From: Verrucomicrobiales bacterium
GTDB lineage: Bacteria; Verrucomicrobiota; Verrucomicrobiia; Limisphaerales; RI-55
Direction of reading: 5' to 3'
Length of the DNA stretch: 5,238 nucleotides
Assembly: GCA_003484235.1 (NCBI GenBank)
Contig: DNDP01000274.1
Coordinates: 3,386-8,623, forward strand
Below the pieces are notes generated by a model. The model was given only the letters and a program-made list of their open reading frames with translations, had not been told where the DNA came from and did not search any database. Position 1 is the stretch's first letter; each line of letters starts with the position of its first letter. Below are positions 1-5,238 of this stretch, piece by piece. The position numbers were made by a program, and so were the translations under genes.

Positions 1-1653
1 CCAGTCGAGCAGTTCGGGATGGCTGGGCGCCTCGCCCATCAGCCCGAAATCGTTGGGCGTACGGACGAAGCCGTGGCCGAAGTGCTGTTGCCAGACGCGA
101 TTGACGATGACCCGGGCGGTCAACGGGTTCTTCGGGCCGGCCAGCCATTCCGCAAGACCGAGACGGTGGCGGGTGGTGCGATGGTCCGGAGCGGGAAATT
201 CCGGTTGCTGTTTCGCCAGCACTTCGGGCACCGCGGGAGCAACCGGTTCACCCGGACGCGCCGCCGAACCGCGCAGCAGGACAAAGGCATCGGGAGGCTT
301 CGGCGACGGCTCGCGCCAGAGATAGGCCCGCGGCAGGTCCGGCGTCGCCGCCAGGAGCGCGTTCGTTCGCGCGCCCAGATCCTCCGGCGACAGCGCGGGT
401 TCGTGCTTCAGCAGCGCTGCGATCTGACGATCGCGTTCCTCAAGTGCCGCCAGCTCCGCCCGAGTTCCCACGGGCAACGCCAGTTCCGTCCGACCGTCCC
501 GTGGGCGTTCCAGCGGCTGGAACACCGCGACCATGCCGTAGTAGTCGCGCGTCGAAAGCGGCTCAAACTTGTGGTCGTGACAGCGGGCGCAGCCGAGCGT
601 GAGCCCGAGAAACGCGAGCGACGTGGTGCCCACGATGTCGTCGAGCTGGTCGAAGCGGTCGGTGGGCGGGTCCGCCGGCTCGTCGTCCCAGTGCCCGAGA
701 CGAAGAAACGTCGTGGCGATCATCGTCTCCGCGGAGGCATCCGGCAGTTCGTCGCCGGCAATCTGCTCGAGCACGAAGCGGTTGAAGGGCTTGTCCGAGT
801 TCAGCGACCGGATCACGTAGTCGCGGTAACGCCAGACGAACGGTTTCTCGGCGTCACGTTCGTAGCCGTTGCTGTCGGCATAGCGCACGACGTCGAGCCA
901 GTGCCGGGCCCAGCGTTCGCCGTAAGCGGGGCGCGACAGAAGCTCATCGATGATCCCGTCGAGCGCCGCGGCAGTTGGCTCGCGGAGAAAACGTTCCTGC
1001 TCGGCGGGCGTCGGCGGCAGGCCCACGAGATCGAGATGCACCCGCCGCAGCAGCGCAGACGGACCGGCGGTCGGAGCGCTGGTCCAGCCCCGCTGTTCCA
1101 GTCTGGCGAGCACGAACTGATCGATGGGGTTGCGGGCGCGTTCGGGTTGGCGAATCGCCGGCACCACCGGCCGGGTCACGGGCTGGAACGACCAATGTTC
1201 CGCCGGTGTCTTGGGGATCGGCTCGTCTGCCGGGGACTTCGCTCCGGCATCGATCCATGCGCGGAGCAGCGCGACTTCTTCCGCCGCCAGGGGCTTGCCC
1301 TCGGGCGGCATGCGTTCTTCCTCATCGGTGGAAAGCAGCCGCCGGAGCAGGACACTTTCATCGCCACGCCCCGGAAGAATGACCGGGCCATCCCTGGCAC
1401 CCGCATGAATCAGCCGGCCGGCATCGAGGCGCAGACCGGCCTTCTGCTTGATCCGGCTGTGACACGGATAGCAGCGATCCTCGAGAATGGGTTTGATGTC
1501 GTGCTCATAGTCCGGGACGGCGTTGGCTGCCGGCACAGTGGGAACCCACAGCGCCGCGACCACGACAAGGAATGCACTCGAAAAAAGGGAGGCGATCCTT
1601 TGGGCCGTGCTGCATCGGCATGAACCGGCAGCCAGTTGCTCCACGGGGATCAC
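1..1653 (-). CDS. PSCyt1/DUF1549/DUF1553 family exported cytochrome c-like protein (3' end cut by window edge)
   Basis: The minus strand has an open frame from the left edge to a TGA at about 1719-1717. Numbering from GTG at 1653, 551 residues are visible. A hydrophobic stretch at residues 26-36 and an ANA site at 43-45 look like a signal peptide. PSCyt1 follows: YEHDIKPIL, heme motif C61-Y-P-C64-H65, and RMPPEG with M115 as a possible axial ligand. After the linker motif HWSFQPV (153-159) comes DUF1549 (about 174-376), with RYADSNGYE and a second heme-type motif C355-A-R-C358-H359 in CARCHDHKFEPL. DUF1553 begins with LLRGSAARPGEPV (459-471) and continues with LTARVIVNRVWQQHFG (511-526); its end lies outside the window. 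A short charged helical stretch (about 399-415) joins the last two domains, with no LamG or carbohydrate-binding insert, so this is a compact member. Family knowledge predicts an exported, heme-binding protein; the reaction and substrate are unknown. The start is uncertain: GTG 1653, GTG 1644 and TTG 1680 are all in frame, no ATG precedes the heme motif, and no Shine-Dalgarno sequence is clear. Confidence 0.9.
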   Translation of the reverse strand, partial: MIPVEQLAAGSCRCSTAQRIASLFSSAFLVVVAALWVPTVPAANAVPDYEHDIKPILEDRCYPCHSRIKQKAGLRLDAGRLIHAGARDGPVILPGRGDESVLLRRLLSTDEEERMPPEGKPLAAEEVALLRAWIDAGAKSPADEPIPKTPAEHWSFQPVTRPVVPAIRQPERARNPIDQFVLARLEQRGWTSAPTAGPSALLRRVHLDLVGLPPTPAEQERFLREPTAAALDGIIDELLSRPAYGERWARHWLDVVRYADSNGYERDAEKPFVWRYRDYVIRSLNSDKPFNRFVLEQIAGDELPDASAETMIATTFLRLGHWDDEPADPPTDRFDQLDDIVGTTSLAFLGLTLGCARCHDHKFEPLSTRDYYGMVAVFQPLERPRDGRTELALPVGTRAELAALEERDRQIAALLKHEPALSPEDLGARTNALLAATPDLPRAYLWREPSPKPPDAFVLLRGSAARPGEPVAPAVPEVLAKQQPEFPAPDHRTTRHRLGLAEWLAGPKNPLTARVIVNRVWQQHFGHGFVRTPNDFGLMGEAPSHPELLDW

Positions 1654-1659
1654 GTCAGC

Positions 1660-1688
1660 AGTAGATGCCGTTGCCGCCAACCCGTCAA
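1660..1688 (-). promoter_or_regulatory. Putative sigma70-like promoter for the minus-strand PSCyt1 gene
   Basis: On the minus strand, TTGACG (1688-1683, 5 of 6 matches to the -35 consensus) is followed after 17 bases by TCTACT (1665-1660, 4 of 6 matches to the -10). Six bases later comes the in-frame GTG at 1653, about where transcription would begin, so a leaderless message is possible. This is a consensus match by eye in GC-rich DNA, and the role is inferred. Confidence 0.3.
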
Positions 1689-1810
1689 GGCGGCGAAAGA
1701 CGGGCGCTCGACCGGGTCAGACCTCGTGCGGGGGCCGCTGAAAATGTAACAGTCCAAGGCTTTTTACCGGTTCCAAATTCTGCAAGGGTGGAAATAGACC
1801 AACCAAAGCC

Positions 1811-4003
1811 ATGAAAACCCATACGCGTTCCCTCGGGGCGTGGCTCTTGTGTGCCACGCTGCTCATCCCTGCCTTCCCCGTCGTTCAGGCGGCCGTGCCA
1901 CAGGTCATCACCTATCAGGGCCGGCTGCAGGTCAACGGGGTGAACCACACCGGCACCGGTCAGTTCAAGTTTGCGCTGGTCGATGCCGGGACCGAAACAA
2001 GCGTCCAGGCCACCGCGACCGCCACGGTTGTGTCGGGCTTCATCACCGGCATCACCGTCGATGACCCCGGTGCGGGCTACACAGGTGTGCCGGCCGTTAC
2101 GATCACCGATACCACCGGGAGCGGAGCGGTGGCGGTGGCCACGGTCGCCGGCGGCATCATCACGGGCATCACCGTGAACAATGCCGGTTCCGGGTATTCG
2201 GCCACGCCGGTCGTCGCCATCGACCCGCCGCCCTCGAACCTGGACTTTGTTACCTACTGGAGCAATGACGGCACGAGCTTGGCCGGCGGCGAACCGGCCG
2301 GCGCCGTGGAAGTGGCCGTGACGGACAGCTTCTTCACGGTGGCCCTCGGCGACACCGCGCTCGCCAACATGTCGGCCATCCCCGCCCCGGTCTTTGACAA
2401 TGACGACGTTCACCTGCGCATCTGGTTTGACGACGGCGTGAACGGATCCGCCCAGTTGACCGGCGACCAGCGATTGACCGCCACCGGTTACGCGCTGCGG
2501 GCCGACCGGTCGGACGTGGCCGGTGGCGTGGACTGGGCGGACATCGCCGGCGTTCCCGCCGGCTTCGGCGACCTGGTTGACGACGTCAATGACGCGGATG
2601 CGAGCGCCTCCAACGAAATCCAGAGCCTGGGACTGAGCGGCAACACCCTAAGCCTGTCCCTTGGAGGTGGCGCGGTCAGTCTGTCGTCCTTCGTCTCGCC
2701 GTGGAACAACTCCGGCGCGAACCTGTATTTCAATACCGGCAAGGTCGGCATTGGCGACAACTCTCCACAGTCGACCCTGACCGTGGGCAACGGGGACAAG
2801 TTCCAGGTGTCGGGGACCGACGGCGATGTGTACCTCAGGGACGACCAGGCATCGATCCGGTTCGGGAACTCCAGCGGAGCCAATGCGCCGATGATCCAGA
2901 TGTTCAGCAGCGGCACGAGCAACGACGACCGGATGGTGATCGCCCATTCGCCGAATTTTTCCACGTGGGGGCTGCGATACGAAGACACCAGCGACGTCTT
3001 TCATTTCATCGGGGACAACGAACCGATCATGACCATCCAGCTGAGCAGCAATCAGCGGATCGGCATCGGCACGTTCACGCCCGAGAGCCGGCTGCACGTG
3101 ATCGAGAACAGCTCGACCGGCACCGGCCAATTGAAGCTGACGGAGACGCAGTACGACTACTCGCGAATCACGTTCGACAACAACGCCCGTCCCAGCTTCT
3201 GGGATCTGGCGGCGCGGTCGGATACCAATCTCGCCAACGCGTATTTCAACGTCTATCACAGCGATGGCGGCAACATTCTGAGCGTGAATGCCCGTGGCCG
3301 GGTGGGCATCAACGACACCAGCCCCAGCTATCCGCTGGATGTCAGGGGCGAGGGCGCCACCCGGGTGATCAACGTCCGCAACACGCTGCCGACCACCACC
3401 AGCAGCACGTTCAATTATGGGGTGATCGCCAATCTCACGCAGGCAGCCCACACGGGCTTTCCAAGGTTGTTCAATCTCTACGGCTTCTCGACGGACTCTG
3501 ATTCCTACCTCAGCTACGGGGTCTACGGTTTGGCCAGCAACGCCTCCAACCAAAGCTATGGCGTGTACGGCGTTGCTTCGACAGCGGACGGCTTTGCGGT
3601 CTACGCCTCCGGCAACACCTTCTCCACCGGTTCATATCTGCCGTCCGACCGCAAGCTGAAGTCGAACATTCGGTCGATGGACAACGGGCTCGGACGTGTC
3701 ATGGCGCTGCGCCCGGTGACGGCGGACTACCGCACCGACGAGTATGGATCGATGAACCTGCCGCCGGGCGAGCAATTCGGATTCGTCGCCGACGAGGTCG
3801 ATGCGGTCATGCCCGGACTGGTCAAGGCGTCCTTCCAGCCGTATGACGAACCGCAATCGGACACTGCCGAAGGCCAGGGTGTGGAATTCGACGCGGTGAA
3901 CTACACCGCGATGATCCCGGTGCTGGTGAGCGCGATCCAGGATCAGCAGGCAATGATCGACGAACTGCGGACGGAGATCGAGCTTCTGAAGGCTCGCAAG
4001 TAA
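1811..4003 (+). CDS. Secreted fibre-like protein with C-terminal Peptidase_S74 self-cleaving chaperone domain
   Basis: This is a complete 730-residue protein. Residues 1-27 are a signal peptide (MKTHTR, hydrophobic core, cleavage near VQA). An N-terminal domain (about 29-230) runs from PQVITYQGRL through TYWSNDGTS and LRIWFDDGVNG to TGYALRA; it resembles domains in exported verrucomicrobial proteins and is interrupted by two GxGY repeats (67-143). A linker with VDWADIAGVPAGFGD (240-254) leads to a stalk with three fibre motifs of the GxVGIGxxxPxxxLxV type, at 310-325, 415-431 and 496-511. Three YGxxx repeats (557-600) precede the S74 domain (612-730). That domain opens with SDRKLKSNI, contains FGFVADEVDAVMPGLV (656-671), and ends in a predicted coiled coil, IQDQQAMIDELRTEIELLK. 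Ser612 and Lys617 match the Ser/Lys dyad spacing of phage endosialidase chaperones, so trimerisation followed by self-cleavage before Ser612 is predicted. The ATG fits the signal peptide, but no Shine-Dalgarno lies at normal distance; AAGGGTGG at 1784-1791 is too far away. Ligand and cellular role are unknown. Confidence 0.93.
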   Translation: MKTHTRSLGAWLLCATLLIPAFPVVQAAVPQVITYQGRLQVNGVNHTGTGQFKFALVDAGTETSVQATATATVVSGFITGITVDDPGAGYTGVPAVTITDTTGSGAVAVATVAGGIITGITVNNAGSGYSATPVVAIDPPPSNLDFVTYWSNDGTSLAGGEPAGAVEVAVTDSFFTVALGDTALANMSAIPAPVFDNDDVHLRIWFDDGVNGSAQLTGDQRLTATGYALRADRSDVAGGVDWADIAGVPAGFGDLVDDVNDADASASNEIQSLGLSGNTLSLSLGGGAVSLSSFVSPWNNSGANLYFNTGKVGIGDNSPQSTLTVGNGDKFQVSGTDGDVYLRDDQASIRFGNSSGANAPMIQMFSSGTSNDDRMVIAHSPNFSTWGLRYEDTSDVFHFIGDNEPIMTIQLSSNQRIGIGTFTPESRLHVIENSSTGTGQLKLTETQYDYSRITFDNNARPSFWDLAARSDTNLANAYFNVYHSDGGNILSVNARGRVGINDTSPSYPLDVRGEGATRVINVRNTLPTTTSSTFNYGVIANLTQAAHTGFPRLFNLYGFSTDSDSYLSYGVYGLASNASNQSYGVYGVASTADGFAVYASGNTFSTGSYLPSDRKLKSNIRSMDNGLGRVMALRPVTADYRTDEYGSMNLPPGEQFGFVADEVDAVMPGLVKASFQPYDEPQSDTAEGQGVEFDAVNYTAMIPVLVSAIQDQQAMIDELRTEIELLKARK
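2009..2239 (+). repeat. Tandem GxGY-type protein repeats inserted in the fibre N-terminal domain
   Basis: Two adjacent units of about 38-39 residues (67-105 and 106-143) share the pattern A-x-A-x-A-T-V, GxITGITV, a short turn, GxGY, then PxVxI. Examples are GFITGITVDDPGAGYTGVP and GIITGITVNNAGSGYSATP. The DNA of the two units has diverged, so this is not a fresh duplication. The pair sits between FALVDAGT and VTYWSNDGTS, which I expect to be nearly contiguous in simpler relatives. It therefore looks like an inserted beta-rich module. Confidence 0.75.
3479..3610 (+). repeat. YGVYG-type short repeats before the S74 cleavage site
   Basis: Residues 557-600 contain three imperfect units of 12-14 residues starting YGFSTDSDS, YGVYGLASNASNQS and YGVYGVASTADGFA, then a partial VYASGN. 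YGVYG-like repeats are a recurring stalk element just ahead of S74 domains. Here they are the last shaft segment before the predicted cut at Ser612. Confidence 0.65.
3644..4000 (+). other. Peptidase_S74 intramolecular chaperone domain within the fibre gene
   Basis: The domain covers residues 612-730 (119 residues), a typical size for this family. Ser612 starts the SDRKLK motif and Lys617 lies five residues on, the arrangement of the catalytic dyad in endosialidase chaperone domains. In characterised members the domain drives trimer folding and is then released by cleavage just before the serine. An acidic, loop-like insert (about 677-690) precedes VEFDAVNYTAMIPVLVSAIQ, the usual lead into the C-terminal coiled coil. 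Cleavage here is inferred from the conserved residues. Confidence 0.88.
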
Positions 4004-4036
4004 CCCCCGGCAAACATCGCCGCCAAAGGCCGGGGG
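4004..4036 (+). terminator. Terminator-like hairpin after the fibre gene
   Basis: CCCCCGGC (4004-4011), starting at the base after the TAA stop, pairs perfectly with GCCGGGGG (4029-4036) across a 17-base loop. The 8-bp all-GC stem could end or stabilise the fibre transcript. No U-tract follows, so it is not a canonical intrinsic terminator. Confidence 0.45.
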
Positions 4037-4080
4037 ATGGCCGCTGGGCCCGACAGGTGCCCCATGGCCGGCTGCCGCTC

Positions 4081-4105
4081 AGGCAGGACAATTATTGTCA
4101 TGCCT
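4081..4105. promoter_or_regulatory. 25-bp near-perfect palindrome, possible operator
   Basis: AGGCAGGACAAT (4081-4092) and ATTGTCATGCCT (4094-4105) are inverted copies matching at 11 of 12 positions around a single central T. The core GACAATTATTGTC is perfect and AT-rich within a GC-rich setting. It lies about 100 bases before the downstream cytochrome-family gene and 78 bases after the fibre stop. A dimeric regulator site is the likeliest reading. An RNA hairpin is the alternative, but no U-run follows. No specific regulator can be named. Confidence 0.5.
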
Positions 4106-4170
4106 CCGTCAAGCATCGGCATCGGGTCCCGTCAGTTCAGCGTTTACCTTGAATGCCGGGCCCGCCTAAT

Positions 4171-4198
4171 TTGTCAGGAATTCCAAAGCCCGTATTGT
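4171..4198 (+). promoter_or_regulatory. Putative sigma70-like promoter for the downstream PSCyt1 gene
   Basis: TTGTCA (4171-4176, 5 of 6 matches to -35) and TATTGT (4193-4198, 4 of 6 matches to -10) are 16 bases apart. The ATG at 4204 begins only five bases after the -10, so a transcript from here would be leaderless or nearly so. No Shine-Dalgarno is visible before the ATG, which agrees with that reading. The site is 66 bases downstream of the palindrome. Confidence 0.35.
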
Positions 4199-4203
4199 GA
4201 CCT

Positions 4204-5238
4204 ATGCAGCTGTTTGTCCGAACTTTTTTGAAAGTGTCCCCGTTGGCGCTGGCGCTGGCCGTGTCCTTTCCCGTCTTCGCCGCCGAGGAGGACGCCATCG
4301 ACTTTGTCCGCGACATCCGGCCAATCCTCTCGGACAACTGCTTCGCCTGCCACGGTCCTGACGAGGCCCAGCGCAAGGTCAAGCTGCGGCTCGACACCGA
4401 GGAGGGCGCCTTTGCCGACCGCGGGGGAAGCATCGCCATCGTGCCCGGCCAGCCGGACCGGAGTGAACTGATCCACCGGATCACGACGACGGACGAGGAC
4501 GACCTGATGCCACCCAGGGAGTCCGGCAAATCGCTCACGGCGGAGCAGATCACCGTGCTGCGTCAGTGGATCGCCGACGGCGCGAAGTGGCAGCAGCACT
4601 GGTCTTTCCTTCCGGTCGCGCAGCCGGCACCGCCGGAGGTGAACAGTCCGACGCCGGTCCGAAATGAAATCGACCGGTTCATCCTGGCGCGTCTGCAGCG
4701 GGAGAAGCTCGAACCCTCGCCCGAGGCGGACAAGACCACCCTGCTGCGGCGGGTGACGTTCGACCTGACGGGCTTGCCGCCAACGATCGGGGAGGTGGAG
4801 CAGTTCCTCGCCGATGATTCGCCCGACGCCTACGAAAAGGTCGTGGACCGGCTGCTGGCCTCGCCGCGCTACGGCGAGCACATGGCCAGATTCTGGCTGG
4901 ACGCGGCGCGCTACGGCGACACCCACGGCCTGCACCTGGACAACTACCGCGAGATGTGGCCCTACCGTGACTGGGTCGTGAAGGCGTTCAATGAGAACAA
5001 GCCCTACGACCAGTTCATCATCGAGCAGCTGGCCGGCGACCTTTTGGAGAACCCGACGGAGGAGCAGCTGATCGCCACCGGTTTCAACCGCTGCCACGTG
5101 TCCACCGCCGAGGGCGGCTCGATCGAGGAGGAGGTCTACGTGCGCAACGTAATCGACCGCGTGGTGACCACGGGCACCGTGTTTCTGGGCCTGACGATGG
5201 ACTGCACGCGGTGTCACGACCACAAGTTCGACCCGATC
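4204..5238 (+). CDS. PSCyt1/DUF1549 family exported cytochrome c-like protein (3' end cut by window edge)
   Basis: The frame is open from ATG 4204 to the window end, with 345 residues visible. Residues 1-27 are a signal peptide (MQLFVRTFLK, a Leu-Ala-rich core, cleavage near FAA). PSCyt1 follows: IDFVRDIRPIL, heme motif C46-F-A-C49-H50, and LMPPRESGK with M102 as a possible second heme ligand. The linker motif HWSFLPV (132-138) leads into DUF1549 (from about 154), with FDLTGLPPT, SPRYGEHMARFWLDAARYGD and a second heme-type motif C334-T-R-C337-H338 in CTRCHDHKFDPI. The rest of DUF1549 and an expected C-terminal DUF1553 lie beyond the edge. The ATG is preferred because the signal peptide starts right after it. 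It shares its domain order with the minus-strand gene at the left but the proteins are clearly diverged, so they are paralogues rather than a recent duplication. Family knowledge predicts an exported, heme-binding protein; the reaction is unknown. Confidence 0.93.
   Translation, partial: MQLFVRTFLKVSPLALALAVSFPVFAAEEDAIDFVRDIRPILSDNCFACHGPDEAQRKVKLRLDTEEGAFADRGGSIAIVPGQPDRSELIHRITTTDEDDLMPPRESGKSLTAEQITVLRQWIADGAKWQQHWSFLPVAQPAPPEVNSPTPVRNEIDRFILARLQREKLEPSPEADKTTLLRRVTFDLTGLPPTIGEVEQFLADDSPDAYEKVVDRLLASPRYGEHMARFWLDAARYGDTHGLHLDNYREMWPYRDWVVKAFNENKPYDQFIIEQLAGDLLENPTEEQLIATGFNRCHVSTAEGGSIEEEVYVRNVIDRVVTTGTVFLGLTMDCTRCHDHKFDPI

Noticed and set aside
19..1623. Long plus-strand open frame of 534 codons
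   Set aside because: It lies antisense to the minus-strand PSCyt1/DUF1549/DUF1553 gene, whose translation shows clear family motifs throughout. The plus-strand product is Arg-rich and low in recognisable motifs, as expected of a GC-rich shadow.
1681..1704. Inverted repeat CCCGTC / GACGGG in the divergent intergenic region
   Set aside because: It has only a six-base arm in GC-rich DNA, with overlapping alternative pairings, and could easily arise by chance.
1784..1791. AAGGGTGG as the ribosome binding site of the fibre gene
   Set aside because: It lies 19 bases before the ATG, too far for normal Shine-Dalgarno pairing, and there is no better start codon nearer to it.
1685..3553. Minus-strand open frames at 1685-2413, 2488-2988 and 2648-3553
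   Set aside because: They overlap the fibre gene, whose plus-strand frame is continuous with signal peptide, repeats and S74 domain. The antisense products show no known motifs.
4143..4172. Alternative promoter TTTACC-N18-TAATTT
   Set aside because: Matches to consensus are weak (4 of 6 and 3 of 6), and the pair at 4171-4198 fits better.
4037..4231. Small plus-strand open frame of 64 codons in the intergenic region
   Set aside because: It has no Shine-Dalgarno or recognisable motif, runs through the palindrome and promoter-like region, and overlaps the start of the cytochrome gene in another frame.
4174..5223. Long minus-strand open frame of 349 codons
   Set aside because: It is antisense to the plus-strand PSCyt1 gene with its signal peptide and two CxxCH motifs. 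The product is an Arg/His/Val-rich shadow without recognisable domains.

Overview
The window is a GC-rich bacterial segment whose gene families point to the Planctomycetes-Verrucomicrobia group, more likely Verrucomicrobia. Two genes belong to the 'Planctomycete cytochrome c' family (PSCyt1 + DUF1549 + DUF1553), which is strongly expanded in those phyla. The middle gene has an N-terminal secretion/anchor domain (PQVITYQGRL..., TYWSNDGTS, a 'W..IAGVPAGF' motif) of a type I associate with verrucomicrobial exported proteins. This assignment rests on family recognition, not on a search.

Layout: (1) positions 1-1653, minus strand: a PSCyt1/DUF1549/DUF1553 protein whose C-terminus runs off the left edge. 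It has no in-frame ATG ahead of its heme motif, so it either starts at GTG or carries a one-base homopolymer error. (2) Positions 1654-1810: a short divergent intergenic region with a promoter-like hexamer pair for the minus-strand gene. (3) Positions 1811-4003, plus strand: a complete 730-residue secreted fibre-like protein. It ends in a Peptidase_S74 intramolecular chaperone domain, the self-cleaving trimerisation domain best known from phage tail spikes. (4) Positions 4004-4203: an intergenic region with a GC-rich hairpin directly after the fibre stop codon, a 25-bp near-perfect palindrome, and a promoter-like pair just before the next gene. (5) Positions 4204-5238, plus strand: a second PSCyt1/DUF1549 protein cut by the right edge.

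Both cytochrome-family proteins have a signal peptide, an N-terminal CxxCH heme motif with a downstream Met-Pro-Pro, and a second CxxCH inside DUF1549. They are predicted to be exported; their reaction is unknown. The fibre protein is also exported and predicted to form a trimeric stalk at the cell surface. No phage structural, packaging or integration genes are visible, so it looks like a host surface fibre using a phage-type chaperone. A functional link between the fibre and its neighbours is only suggested by adjacency. No RNA genes, insertion sequences or CRISPR arrays were seen.
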